A stretch of DNA of 64,000 nt, from NCBI RefSeq assembly GCF_001245615.1, contig NZ_CWKH01000001.1:2418001-2482000 (forward strand). The letters are read 5' to 3'. Numbering within the stretch: position 1 is the stretch's first letter; each line of letters starts with the position of its first letter. This document shows positions 7,132-15,967 of this stretch, piece after piece. The DNA comes from Mycolicibacterium neworleansense. Lineage in GTDB: Bacteria > Actinomycetota > Actinomycetes > Mycobacteriales > Mycobacteriaceae. The notes under the pieces were generated by a model. It saw nothing but the letters and a program-made list of their open reading frames with translations, did no database searches and was not told the origin of the DNA. The position numbers were made by a program, and so were the translations under genes.

Positions 7132-8892
7132 TCAACGGGTCCCGCGGACCAGCCGACCCGGACGGGCTCCGGTGTCGGCGCCGTGCCGGCGGGTGACCAC
7201 GCCGCTGACGACAGTGGCGTCGTAACCACTTGCACCCTGCACCAACCGCTTTCCGCCGGCAGGCAGGTCGTACGCCATCCTCGGCGCATGCAGGGTCAGG
7301 GCGTCCAGATCGATGACGTTGACGTCGGCCTTCTTCCCCACGCTGACCACGCCGCGGTCAGACATCCCGTAGAGCTGTGCGGTGTCGTGCGACTGCTTAC
7401 GGATCACGTACTCCAGCGGCAGCTTCTCGCCGCGATGGCGATCGCGCGCCCAGTGCGTCAACAGGAAGGTCGGGTACGAGGCGTCGCAGATCATGCTGCA
7501 GTGCGCACCACCGTCGGACAGGCCCAGCACGCCGGCCGGATGGGTGAGCATCTCGCGGATCGCGTCGTGGTTGCCGTCGGAGTAGTTGAACATCGGATAC
7601 ATCAGCATCGCGCCGGCGTTGGCCTCAAGCATCAGGTCGTACATCGCGGCCAGCGGATCCACACCTCGTTGCTTGGCGATGGCTGCGACGGTGCGCTCCT
7701 CGGTCGGTTCGTAATCCGGCGGTTCCCCGATGTGGTACAGCCGGTTCGCCGCATTCTGCGCGAGCATGAACATGCCGTCGAACAGCTTGCCCGGGTCTAT
7801 CGGCAGGTCTTCCTCGGCCAGGATCGCCGCACGCACCTTCGGGTCGGCCAGCCGCTCGGCGAGCTCCTCGCGGGTGCATTCGGCCTGCAGACGCCGGTAG
7901 GTGGGCCGGTGGGTGAAGGCGTGGTGGCCGGGGAAGCCCAGCAGCATGCCGAACGGGCGCGCCGCCACCTGCGGGAACAGCCGGCTGCCGGCCTGGTGCG
8001 CCGCGGCCGACAGGTCGAGCTGCTCGCGCCACAGATTGGGATCCGCGTCGACCTGGATCAGGGCGAAGCTCAGGGCGCAGTCGACCTCCTCGCCGAGACG
8101 GCGCATCCAGTCGAGTTCCTTCTTGGGTGCGACGATGTCCTCGCCGGCGGCCCCCTGCGGCGCCAGCTCGAACACCGCGGCACCGGCGGCCGCGGTGGCC
8201 CGGCCCAGGGCGAACAGCTCGTCCTCGGCGGCGAAAGTGCCAGGCACCGGCTCGCCGTCCATGGCCCGGTGCGCGAGCGTACGTGACGACGAAAAACCAA
8301 GCGCCCCAGCCTCGATCGCGCCCTGCACCAGCTCGGCCATGGCCTTGATGTCCTCAGGTGTGGCGGGTTCGTTTCGGGCGCCGCGCTCCCCCATCGCATA
8401 GGCCCGGACCGCGCCGTGGGCAATCTGGGTGCCCATGTCGACGGCGAGTTCACGCTTGCCGATCACGTCCAGGTATTCGCCGAAGGTCTCCCAGCCCCAG
8501 GTGATGCCCTCGGTCAAGGCCGTACCGGGGATGTCCTCGACCCCCTCCATCAGTTTGATCAGCCATTCCTCCTGGCCCGGACGAACGGGCGCGAAGCCGA
8601 CGCCGCAGTTGCCGGCCACCACGGTGGTGACGCCGTGGTTGCTGGACGGTTCGAGCACGGCGTCCCAGCTGACCTGGCCGTCGTAGTGGGTGTGGATGTC
8701 GACGAAGCCGGGGGCGACGATTTTGCCGGTGGCATCGATGGTTTCGGCTGCGTCACCGGGCAGGGCCGGGTCGTCGGCACCGCGGCGATGCACCTCGACG
8801 ATCTTTCCGTCCTTGATCGCGACGTCGGCGGTGAACCGGTCGGCGCCGGTCCCGTCGACCACGGTGCCGCCGGTGATTTTGAGATCGAACAC
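7132..8892 (-). CDS. Amidohydrolase, N-acyl-D-amino-acid deacylase family
   Basis: A 586-residue metal-dependent amidohydrolase. The N-terminal strand MFDLKITGGTVVDGTG is typical. The metal-binding HTH lies in VDIHTHYDGQ, the conserved AGNCGVGFAPV and SSSRTLAHR follow, and the catalytic Asp is in GLSDGGAHC. This pattern is that of D-aminoacylases and related imide or dihydropyrimidine hydrolases; the acyl substrate cannot be told. The start is a GTG preceded by AAGGGAG. It leads a two-gene unit with the epoxide-hydrolase-like gene and shares its upstream region, with the palindrome 8934-8948, with a divergent Rieske oxygenase gene. Confidence 0.8.
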   Translation of the reverse strand: MFDLKITGGTVVDGTGADRFTADVAIKDGKIVEVHRRGADDPALPGDAAETIDATGKIVAPGFVDIHTHYDGQVSWDAVLEPSSNHGVTTVVAGNCGVGFAPVRPGQEEWLIKLMEGVEDIPGTALTEGITWGWETFGEYLDVIGKRELAVDMGTQIAHGAVRAYAMGERGARNEPATPEDIKAMAELVQGAIEAGALGFSSSRTLAHRAMDGEPVPGTFAAEDELFALGRATAAAGAAVFELAPQGAAGEDIVAPKKELDWMRRLGEEVDCALSFALIQVDADPNLWREQLDLSAAAHQAGSRLFPQVAARPFGMLLGFPGHHAFTHRPTYRRLQAECTREELAERLADPKVRAAILAEEDLPIDPGKLFDGMFMLAQNAANRLYHIGEPPDYEPTEERTVAAIAKQRGVDPLAAMYDLMLEANAGAMLMYPMFNYSDGNHDAIREMLTHPAGVLGLSDGGAHCSMICDASYPTFLLTHWARDRHRGEKLPLEYVIRKQSHDTAQLYGMSDRGVVSVGKKADVNVIDLDALTLHAPRMAYDLPAGGKRLVQGASGYDATVVSGVVTRRHGADTGARPGRLVRGTR

Positions 8893-8933
8893 GTTTCTGC
8901 TCCCTTGAGGCGTTCAGGCCGCTACGGTGGCAA

Positions 8934-8948
8934 TGTAACACCGTTACA
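8934..8948. promoter_or_regulatory. Operator candidate TGTAAC-ACC-GTTACA
   Basis: A perfect 6-bp inverted repeat with a 3-bp spacer, centred between the GTG start of the amidohydrolase gene (8892) and the ATG of the Rieske gene (8995). Its size and symmetry fit a TetR-type operator. A TetR gene is the last gene of the Rieske transcript and is the likely binder. Confidence 0.6.
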
Positions 8949-8994
8949 GAACTGCCGTGCCGAGTTTTCGATCTTCGCAGCGGGAGGCATTTTC

Positions 8995-10332
8995 ATGGCG
9001 CTGAGTTCCACGCACACCGACAACCCGCGACGGGTCGACGCGATCGGCGAGCCGCCGGCGCGCCCCACCCTGGTGCCGGCCGACCGCTACATCTCGCCGG
9101 CGTTCGCCCGACTCGAGGCGGAACGCATGTGGCCGCGGGTGTGGCAGGCCGCATGCACGGTGGATCATGTGGCCGAGGCCGGCGACTACTTCGAATATCG
9201 TTGCGGCCCTTATTCGGTGCTGATCGTCCGCGGGGACGACGGTGAGTTGCGTGCCTTCCAGAATGCCTGTCGCCATCGCGGCAACGCCCTGTGCACCGGC
9301 GCGGGCTCCGCGCTGCGGGAGCTGAAATGCGGCTATCACGGCTGGACCTGGGATCTGGCCGGAGCGCTCAAACGGATTCCGAACCGCAAGGGCTTCGGGG
9401 CTGTGCGCATGTCCGAATTCCCGCTGGCACCGGTACAGGTCGACACCTGGGAACGCTTGGTCTTCGTGAACCTCGACCCCGACGCCATGCCCCTGGCCGA
9501 CTATCTTGAGGCGGTCCCGGGCGACATCGCCTGGTGCGGTCTGGGCGACTTCCGTTGCTACGCCACGATGACCATCGACGTCGAGGCCAACTGGAAGACC
9601 ATCGCCGACGGCTACAGCGAGACCTACCACGTACAGACGCTGCACCCAGAACTGCACCGGTGCATGGACGACGTGTACGCACCCCAGCAGATCTGGGGCC
9701 ACACGGGCAAATCGGAATCCCTGTACGGAGTTCCGAGCCCACGCCTGGCCGGGGCGCTGAGCGACGAAGAGGTGTGGGACGCCTACGTGTACACCCAGGG
9801 CGCCCTGATGGGCGTGGCCGAAGGAACCCCGTTCCCTCGTGACCGGCAGGCCCCCGGCCAGACGGTGGCCGACGTGATCGCCGCGCAGATCAAGGAGTTC
9901 GCGGCCGGCCGGGGAGTCGACATCGGCTGGGCAAGTACCGATCAGGTGATGTGCCTGCACCAGTACAACGTCTTCCCCAACCTCACCCTGCTGGCCAGCG
10001 CCGACCATCTGACGGTGATGACGTCGTTGCCCGGGTCCGATCCCGACCGGGGCCAGCTCGTGATGACCCTGATGACCCGCATGCCGGCGCAGGCGCCGCG
10101 GATCAGACCGACGGATGTCAACATGGGCGCCGACGAAGCCCACCCCGGTGTGGTGATGAGCCAGGACATCGCCGTGCTCACCGGTCTACAGCGCGGTTTG
10201 CACCAACCGGGGTTCACCCACCTGGTGCTGTCCGCCGAGGAGCGCAGAATCATCAACATGCACCACAACCTTGAGCGCTACCTCGACCTGCCGGAGCCCG
10301 AGCGCATCCGCGAGGCGGAAGCCGGCGGATGA
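8995..10332 (+). CDS. Rieske non-heme iron oxygenase, large subunit
   Basis: A 445-residue aromatic-ring-hydroxylating-type oxygenase. The Rieske [2Fe-2S] ligands are Cys92/His94 (NACRHRGN) and Cys112/His115 (CGYHGWTWDL). The mononuclear iron histidines are visible at His212 and His217 (YSETYHVQTLH). ATG 8995 is supported by GGGAGG nine bases upstream; the frame stays open far upstream, but that region is antisense to the amidohydrolase gene. No small subunit or ferredoxin is adjacent, so electrons must come from elsewhere. It is followed by a TetR gene with a 4-bp ATGA overlap. The substrate is unknown. Confidence 0.85.
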   Translation: MALSSTHTDNPRRVDAIGEPPARPTLVPADRYISPAFARLEAERMWPRVWQAACTVDHVAEAGDYFEYRCGPYSVLIVRGDDGELRAFQNACRHRGNALCTGAGSALRELKCGYHGWTWDLAGALKRIPNRKGFGAVRMSEFPLAPVQVDTWERLVFVNLDPDAMPLADYLEAVPGDIAWCGLGDFRCYATMTIDVEANWKTIADGYSETYHVQTLHPELHRCMDDVYAPQQIWGHTGKSESLYGVPSPRLAGALSDEEVWDAYVYTQGALMGVAEGTPFPRDRQAPGQTVADVIAAQIKEFAAGRGVDIGWASTDQVMCLHQYNVFPNLTLLASADHLTVMTSLPGSDPDRGQLVMTLMTRMPAQAPRIRPTDVNMGADEAHPGVVMSQDIAVLTGLQRGLHQPGFTHLVLSAEERRIINMHHNLERYLDLPEPERIREAEAGG

Positions 10333-10991
10333 GTCCGAAGGCAAAACCGATCGACGCCGATGTCATCCTCGACGCGGCGGCGGCTCTCATCGAATCCGAT
10401 GGGGTGGAAGCATTCTCGATGCGAGCGCTCGCCGAACGCATCGGCGTCGCCGTCACCTCGATCTACTGGCACGTCGGCGGCCGGGATGCACTCTTCGACA
10501 GCCTGGTCGACCGCCTCGTCGCCGAGATGGCCGCATTGCCCATGGAGGGCGACACTCCGGTGAACCGGATTGCCGCGCTCGCCCGCAACCAGCGCCGCCT
10601 GCTGATCCGCCGCCAGCACCTGTTGGCGATCGCCCACGAGCGGGATCGCACACCGACGTTGTTCCTGCCGGTCCAGCAGAAACTCGCCGCGGAACTGGCC
10701 GAGGCGGGCGTCACCGGCACCCAGGCCGCCCTGGTGTTGCGGGCAGTGCAGGTACACGTGACCGCCTCGGCGGTGATGCTGTTCTCAGCTGTGCGCGGCC
10801 CCCGGCACCAGGAGGAGGATCCGTCGCTGTGGACCGCCGACTGGCCCGATCAGGCCCTCGTCGCCGCGCTGCAGTCCCCCACCGACTACGACGCGGTGTT
10901 CGAATACGGCCTGTCGGCGATGCTGGCTCCGCTGGCGTCGCCGCCGCGGACCAACGGCCGGGTCAGGGCAGCACGGTCTTCATCAGCATGA
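10329..10991 (+). CDS. TetR-family transcriptional regulator
   Basis: A 220-residue regulator with an N-terminal helix-turn-helix: VILDAAAALIESDG, then FSMRALAERIGVAVTSIYWHVGGRDAL (key part AERIGVAVTSIYWHV). The C-terminal half resembles TetR_C domains (DYDAVFEYGLSAML near the end). Its ATG overlaps the Rieske stop, so it is co-transcribed and translationally coupled. The simplest model is self-controlled repression through the palindrome at 8934-8948, acting on the Rieske gene and perhaps on the divergent amidohydrolase operon. It overlaps the convergent DUF4185 gene by 29 bp. Confidence 0.85.
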   Translation: MSPKAKPIDADVILDAAAALIESDGVEAFSMRALAERIGVAVTSIYWHVGGRDALFDSLVDRLVAEMAALPMEGDTPVNRIAALARNQRRLLIRRQHLLAIAHERDRTPTLFLPVQQKLAAELAEAGVTGTQAALVLRAVQVHVTASAVMLFSAVRGPRHQEEDPSLWTADWPDQALVAALQSPTDYDAVFEYGLSAMLAPLASPPRTNGRVRAARSSSA

Positions 10992-12402
10992 CGTTGTAGG
11001 CCGACCACAGCGAAAGGTTGTAGTACAGCTCCTTACCCGTCGACCACGGGTGTAGGTACGGCGCGTAGATGCCGCCCGGGATCTGGGACGACGGCGCGAT
11101 CAACTGCTCCGGGCCCCACGGACCCTGGGGGGCCGGCGCAGTCCGCATCACCACATCGTTGGCCCCGTTGCCGTACAGCACCAGGTACTGCTTGAGATAC
11201 GTGTTGTACTGGGCCGACATTTCGCTCACCGGACCCGGGATCACCGGAGTCGCGGCCGCCGGATTGCCCGGTACCCACGCGTTGTTGTCGGCGTTGAAGT
11301 ACTCGTACTTGGTGAGGTCCGGGATGAAGGCCGGGGACACCCGTGAGATGTACGCCGACCCGCCGCGCCCGTTCGGGGTGCCGAACGAGTAGACGTAGGG
11401 ATCGCCCGGGCCCGGCTTGAGGAATGCGCCCATCTGGAAGTTCTCGTTGCCTCCACCGGGGGTGCGGATGGTTCCCGGGTAGACGCCCCAGTTCTCACCG
11501 TTGTCCGGAGACATCGCGATCGCCGAGAAATTGGTGGACCAGGCTCCCGGGCTGTCCCAGTTCCGGATCGACATGAAGTTCAGATACTGGTTGCGCCCGA
11601 CCGAGATTCCCGCGGTGGGAATGATGCCGGTCTCCTCCGGTGCCCGGCCGATGCTGTTGATGATCTGCTTCGAAATGCCTTGGCGCCACACCGGAGAACC
11701 CGAGTATTTGTTGGCGACCACACCGTCGGGCACGGCGACGGTCCGCGACAGCGAGCCGTCCTGGCTGCGGAACAACGCGTTGTACCGCCACTGCTTGCCG
11801 GGGATGCCGCAATATCCGTTGGTGTCGCCGAAGGCCATCAACACCTGGCGGTTCACCGGATCCCCGTTGTCCCACATGATTCCAAGGTCGGTGCCGGTGA
11901 TGGCGAACCGCTTGATGGTCTGGTTGGGGCTGTCGGGACCGGTCACCCAGCCGACGATGGAGGTACCGGGAGGTGCCCCTGGCGCCGGCGCGGCAGCGGG
12001 AGCCGGGGCTGGCTGAGACGCCGCCGGGACCGGAGCCGGCTGCGCCGCGTTCGGCACAGGTTGGGCACCGCCGGGATTGGGCGCCGGGACCACCGCCGCT
12101 CGCTGCCTGACCTGCCCGGTGTTCGGCATGAGCGCCTTGAGGAGGGCCAGCGGCAACTGGCCGAGCTTGGGGAGCGGGGCCCGGTCGTTGGCTCCGACCG
12201 GCATGTGACCGATCGGGCGGTTGAGCGGGGCGAGCCGAGAGGGCTTGGGGATCTGGAAGGCCTGGTTCGGAAGGGGTTGTGCGGCCGCCGCAGCACCTTC
12301 GCAGGGTTCAGCCGATGCCGATGGCGCCACGCCGACGGCGACGACAAGTCCGATCGCGGCCGCCGCTGCCATCGCGGAAGCACCTCGAGCACGTCGCGAC
12401 AT
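10963..12402 (-). CDS. Secreted DUF4185-domain protein
   Basis: A 479-residue exported protein. A signal peptide occupies residues 1-31 (MSRRARGASAM ... APSASAE). A Pro/Ala-rich linker with repeated PAP units covers about residues 95-150. The rest is a DUF4185 domain of beta-propeller appearance, rich in Trp, Gly and Asn (VLMAFGDTNGYCG, NFSAIAMSPDNGENW, YAPYLHPWS). Such proteins are common at the mycobacterial surface, and the fold resembles glycosidases, but no activity is proven. ATG 12402 with GGGAAGG ten bases upstream is preferred to the in-frame TTG at 12417. Confidence 0.8.
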   Translation of the reverse strand: MSRRARGASAMAAAAAIGLVVAVGVAPSASAEPCEGAAAAAQPLPNQAFQIPKPSRLAPLNRPIGHMPVGANDRAPLPKLGQLPLALLKALMPNTGQVRQRAAVVPAPNPGGAQPVPNAAQPAPVPAASQPAPAPAAAPAPGAPPGTSIVGWVTGPDSPNQTIKRFAITGTDLGIMWDNGDPVNRQVLMAFGDTNGYCGIPGKQWRYNALFRSQDGSLSRTVAVPDGVVANKYSGSPVWRQGISKQIINSIGRAPEETGIIPTAGISVGRNQYLNFMSIRNWDSPGAWSTNFSAIAMSPDNGENWGVYPGTIRTPGGGNENFQMGAFLKPGPGDPYVYSFGTPNGRGGSAYISRVSPAFIPDLTKYEYFNADNNAWVPGNPAAATPVIPGPVSEMSAQYNTYLKQYLVLYGNGANDVVMRTAPAPQGPWGPEQLIAPSSQIPGGIYAPYLHPWSTGKELYYNLSLWSAYNVMLMKTVLP

Positions 12403-12727
12403 GTCACACCTTCCCAATGCAGGGACGTCGGCATGACGTCACAGTTGGCTGATGTGACGTTAGTGATCAATGTTGCCGATGTGACCGGTGATGCACTGAT
12501 AGGTATCGTCCCGTGACCGTGTCGCAACCCTGCGCGGCGTGTTGCGTTTCCACTGCAGCCGGCGGCCCGTGAGTCGCCGGGCACTTTCTGCTCGCCCTGA
12601 TTCCTGCCGGCAACAGGCCGTGCGCAGGTCTCTTTCAGCTGCTCATCGCCGTTCGCCACCCCTGGCCTTGCCATCGTGGTTACGGTGGGAAGTGGTGGAA
12701 CTATCGAACCGAACGAGAGGGATCACC
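12403..12727. other. 325-bp intergenic region with divergent promoters
   Basis: Holds the upstream region of the DUF4185 gene (minus) and of the 32-codon gene (plus). It contains the inverted repeat 12436-12460, two copies of GATGTGAC about 24 bp apart and an AT-rich patch around 12460-12510. No convincing coding frame is seen. Confidence 0.5.
12436..12460. promoter_or_regulatory. Inverted repeat ACGTCACA-N9-TGTGACGT
   Basis: Perfect 8-bp arms spaced by 9 bp, 34 bp upstream of the DUF4185 start, where a regulator could cover the promoter. The half-site TGTGACGT recurs in part 24 bp away (GATGTGAC). The order TCACA...TGTGA is the reverse of a CRP site, so it is probably for another factor. 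Confidence 0.45.
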
Positions 12728-12826
12728 ATGGCCGGAACATTCGATCCGAAAAAGGGCGGCAAATTCGAGCCGACCACCAAGGCCAAGCCGCCGCCACCTC
12801 CGCGGCCCGGGGGCAACAAGAAGTAA
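12728..12826 (+). CDS. Small 32-residue Lys/Pro-rich protein
   Basis: A short gene supported by AGAGGGA seven bases before its ATG and by a strong hairpin directly after its TAA. The peptide begins MAGTFDPKKGGKFEP and contains a run of six prolines before PGGNKK. It is basic and has no membrane segment or cysteine. Codon choice is GC-rich in third positions like its neighbours. I do not recognise it. It could be a nucleic-acid-binding or SH3/WW-like ligand peptide, but there is no evidence for either. Confidence 0.6.
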   Translation: MAGTFDPKKGGKFEPTTKAKPPPPPRPGGNKK

Positions 12827-12831
12827 TCAGG

Positions 12832-12881
12832 CGAAACTGCCCACGTGCGAGCGCATCTGCGCTCGCACGTGGGCAGTTTCG
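12832..12881. terminator. Very stable bidirectional hairpin
   Basis: 24-bp perfect arms (12832-12855 and 12858-12881) separated by two bases, with core CTGCCCACGTGCGAGCGCA. It starts 6 bp after the stop of the 32-codon gene and ends 42 bp from the stop of the convergent mmpL gene, so it can end both transcripts. There is no clean U-tract, which is usual in mycobacteria. Confidence 0.8.
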
Positions 12882-12923
12882 TATCGTGGCCGGCTACAGG
12901 CCTGGACGAGGCTGCTTCTCGAG

Positions 12924-15785
12924 TCAGGGCTGTGCGGAAGCTGTGTTTGTCTGCTGATGCAGCGCGGCCAGCCGCCGCTTGGACGCCGCCGACTGGATGA
13001 CCTGCGGCCACCAGAACCACCGGCCCAGCATTGCCGCGATCGCCGGGGTCATGAAAGACCGCACGATGAGTGTGTCGAACAGCAGGCCGAGCGCGATGGT
13101 GGTGCCCACCTGTGCCATGACCTTCAGATCGCTGAACGCGAACGACGCCATGGTGAAGGCGAACACCAGCCCGGCCGAGGTCACCACAGAACCGGTACCC
13201 GCCATCGCCCGGATGATGCCGGTCTTCAGGCCACCGGGCAGTTCTTCCTTGAAGCGGGACACCAGCAGCAGGTTGTAGTCGGAGCCGACCGCCAGCAGCA
13301 GGATGACCGACATCGCCAGCACCATCCAATGCAGTTCCAGCCCGAGGAGATGCTGCCAGACGAGCACGGACAACCCGAACGACGCACCGAGGGACAGCAG
13401 CACCGTACCGACGATCACCGCTGCCGCCACCACACTGCGCGTGATCAGCAACATGATGATGAAAATCAATGACACCGCGGCGATTCCGGCGATCAGCAGG
13501 TCGTAGAACGATCCGTCCTTCATGTCCTTGTAGGTGGCCGCGGTGCCGGCCAGGTAGATCTTCGAGCCTTCCAGCGGCGTGCCCTTGAGCGCTTCCTTGG
13601 CTGCCAGCTTGATCGGGTCGACATGGTTGACGCCTTCGGGCGTCGCGGGATCACCCTCGTGACTGATGATGAACCGCACCGACTTTCCGTCGGGCGAGAT
13701 GAAGTTCTTCATGCCACGCTTGAAGTCCTTGTTGTCGAAGGCTTCCGGCGGAAGGTAGAACGTGTCGTCGTTGCGGGCCTCATCGAAGGCCTTGCCCATG
13801 GCCGTCGAATTCTCCTGCATGGCGGCCATCTGATCCTGCTGACCGGCCTGCGTGGACCGCTGCGTCAGCATCATCGTCTTCATGGTCTTCATGGATTCGA
13901 TCTGCTGGGGCATCAGCGCGACCAGCTGCGGCATCAGCGTATCCAGCCGCTCCAGCTCGGGTACCAATTGTTGAACGTCATCGGTGAGGGCGTCGATGCC
14001 GTCCAGGGTGTCGAAGATCGACCGGAGCGACTGGCACACCGGGATATCGAAACAGTGCGGCTCCCAGTAGAAGTAGTTGCGCAGCGGGCGCAGCCAATCG
14101 TCGAAATCGCCGATGTTGTCCCGCAATTCGGCGATGTCAAGGGTCATCACCTTGGTCTTGGCCACCATCGAATGCGTGATGTCGGCCATCTGCTGGGTCA
14201 GCCGCGACATCTGCTCCATCGTGTCGATGCTCTTCTGCATCTCGTCGGCCTGCACCAGCATGTCGGCCATGCGGTCCTGCTGGTACTTCCGGTTCATCGT
14301 GTTGGTCGTGCCCTGCCGGCTGAGCAGGAACGGGATACTCGTGTGCTCGATAGGCCGGCCGTTGGGCCTGGTGATCGCCTGCACCCGGGAGATGCCGGGC
14401 ACCCGGACGATGCCCTTGGCGATCTTGTCGATGACCAGGAAGTCTGCCGGATTTCGCAAATCGTGGTCGGCCTCGACCATCAGCAGTTCAGGGTTCATCC
14501 GGGCGGCGCTGAAATGCCTTTCAGCAGCGGCATATCCGACATTGGCCGGCAGATCCGACGGCAGGTACTTGCGGGCGTCATAGTTGGTCTTGTACCCCGG
14601 CAGCGTGAGCAGACCGATGAGTGCCAGCCCCAAGGTCGCGGCCAGGATCGGGCCGGGCCAGCGCACCACCGCGATACCGACGCGGCGCCAGCCCCTCGAC
14701 CGGATACTGCGCTTGGGTTCGAAACGTCCGAACCGGCTGCCGATCACGATGACCGCCGGGCCCATCGTCAACGCGGCGACGACCGCGACGAACGTACCCA
14801 CGGCGCACGGCACACCCATGGTCTGGAAGTAAGGCAGGCGGGTGAAGCTCAGACACAGCATCGCGCCGGCGATCGTCATTCCCGACCCGAGGACCACGTG
14901 CGAGGTGCCGCTGAACATCGTGTAGTACGCGGTTTCTCGGTCTTCGCCCGCGCCGCGTGCTTCTTGATAGCGACCGATCGCGAAGATCGCATAGTCGGTT
15001 CCGGCGGCGATCACCATCAACGTCAGCAGGTTGACAGCGAAGGTCGAGAGCCCGATCACCCCGGTGTGGGCCAGGAACGCGACGATGCCGCGGGCGGCGC
15101 CGAGTTCCATGAACACCATGAGCAGAACCAGGATCATGGTGGCGATCGAGCGGTAGACGATCAGCAGCATCACCGCGATCACCACCAGCGTGATGGCGGT
15201 GACCCGGGCGACGCTCTTGTCGCCCGCGTGGTGCTGATCGGACACCAACGGCGCCCCGCCCGTCACGTACACCTTGATTCCCGGCGGCGGCGAGGACTCG
15301 TTGACGATTTCGCGCACCGCGGCCACCGAATCGTTGGCCAGCGTCTCGCCCTGGTTGCCGCGCAGGTAAACCTGGACGTAGGCCGACTTACCGTCGTTGC
15401 TCTGGGCACCTGACGCCGTCAGCGGATCACCCCAGAAGTCCGCCACGTGCTGTACGTGGGCGGTGTCGGCCTCGAGCTTGTCGACGATCCCGTCGTAGTA
15501 GTGGTGCGCGGCATCGCCCAAGGGCTGCTCGCCCTCCAGCACCACCATCGCGTTGCTGTCGGAATCGAACTCCTGGAAGTCGCTGCCGATCTTGCGCATG
15601 GCGATCATCGCCGGCGCGTCCTTGGCACTCAGCCCGACGGTGTTCTCCTCGCCGACCTTCTCCAGCGGCGGAACGAAGACGTTGGTCAGGACGTTCAGCG
15701 CCACCCAGATGAGCACGATCGGCACCGCCAGCGTGCGGATGACCCGCGCGATGCCCGACCGGTTCTGCGTGCCGTGGTTGCTCAT
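12924..15785 (-). CDS. MmpL-family RND lipid transporter
   Basis: A 953-residue inner-membrane protein with the MmpL plan: a first membrane helix (residues about 14-35, [20 protein letters not shown]), a large extracytoplasmic domain, five helices from about 190 to 345 including [16 protein letters not shown], then a second half with a helical periplasmic domain (about 490-700) and a last helix bundle containing [15 protein letters not shown]. Both DY motifs of the proton relay are present. It exports lipids or siderophore-like compounds. No MmpS gene is adjacent, so the cargo cannot be guessed. I chose ATG 15785 because translation from further upstream would put a charged tail before the first helix and cover the promoter. 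Confidence 0.9.
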   Translation of the reverse strand: MSNHGTQNRSGIARVIRTLAVPIVLIWVALNVLTNVFVPPLEKVGEENTVGLSAKDAPAMIAMRKIGSDFQEFDSDSNAMVVLEGEQPLGDAAHHYYDGIVDKLEADTAHVQHVADFWGDPLTASGAQSNDGKSAYVQVYLRGNQGETLANDSVAAVREIVNESSPPPGIKVYVTGGAPLVSDQHHAGDKSVARVTAITLVVIAVMLLIVYRSIATMILVLLMVFMELGAARGIVAFLAHTGVIGLSTFAVNLLTLMVIAAGTDYAIFAIGRYQEARGAGEDRETAYYTMFSGTSHVVLGSGMTIAGAMLCLSFTRLPYFQTMGVPCAVGTFVAVVAALTMGPAVIVIGSRFGRFEPKRSIRSRGWRRVGIAVVRWPGPILAATLGLALIGLLTLPGYKTNYDARKYLPSDLPANVGYAAAERHFSAARMNPELLMVEADHDLRNPADFLVIDKIAKGIVRVPGISRVQAITRPNGRPIEHTSIPFLLSRQGTTNTMNRKYQQDRMADMLVQADEMQKSIDTMEQMSRLTQQMADITHSMVAKTKVMTLDIAELRDNIGDFDDWLRPLRNYFYWEPHCFDIPVCQSLRSIFDTLDGIDALTDDVQQLVPELERLDTLMPQLVALMPQQIESMKTMKTMMLTQRSTQAGQQDQMAAMQENSTAMGKAFDEARNDDTFYLPPEAFDNKDFKRGMKNFISPDGKSVRFIISHEGDPATPEGVNHVDPIKLAAKEALKGTPLEGSKIYLAGTAATYKDMKDGSFYDLLIAGIAAVSLIFIIMLLITRSVVAAAVIVGTVLLSLGASFGLSVLVWQHLLGLELHWMVLAMSVILLLAVGSDYNLLLVSRFKEELPGGLKTGIIRAMAGTGSVVTSAGLVFAFTMASFAFSDLKVMAQVGTTIALGLLFDTLIVRSFMTPAIAAMLGRWFWWPQVIQSAASKRRLAALHQQTNTASAQP

Positions 15786-15901
15786 CGCTCGCCCGCGCGT
15801 GTCGGTGATGCCTTGGTCTGCACAACCCGCCCCTTCGATCAGGCCACTGTCGCCCGGTGGGACAGGTCGCAAGCGATACACATTCGCAAACGCGCGTAAT
15901 A

Positions 15902-15930
15902 TACCTAGCCTGTCAAAGTGTCGGTGTCAA
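15902..15930 (-). promoter_or_regulatory. Probable mmpL promoter (TTGACA-N17-TAGGTA)
   Basis: On the minus strand TTGACA (15930-15925) and TAGGTA (15907-15902) are 17 bp apart, about 117 bp upstream of ATG 15785. The -35 box is perfect and the -10 is imperfect. An inverted repeat CAAAGTG-N14-CACTTTG (15914-15941) overlaps the -35 box and is a possible repressor site. Confidence 0.45.
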
Positions 15931-15967
15931 CAATCACTTTGCACGTCAACTGACAGCAATTTCACAG

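Noticed and set aside
6097-8286. Long open frame of about 729 codons on the plus strand
   Set aside because: It is antisense to the epoxide-hydrolase-like and D-aminoacylase-like genes, both with clear catalytic motifs. Its product has no recognisable domain and is Arg/His/Gln-rich, as expected for an antisense frame in GC-rich DNA.
8416-8994. N-terminal extension of the Rieske oxygenase
   Set aside because: The frame is open, but the region is antisense to the amidohydrolase, and a good ribosome site stands before ATG 8995.
13623-15413. Plus-strand frame of about 596 codons opposite mmpL
   Set aside because: Antisense shadow of the MmpL gene; His/Arg-rich composition and no domain.
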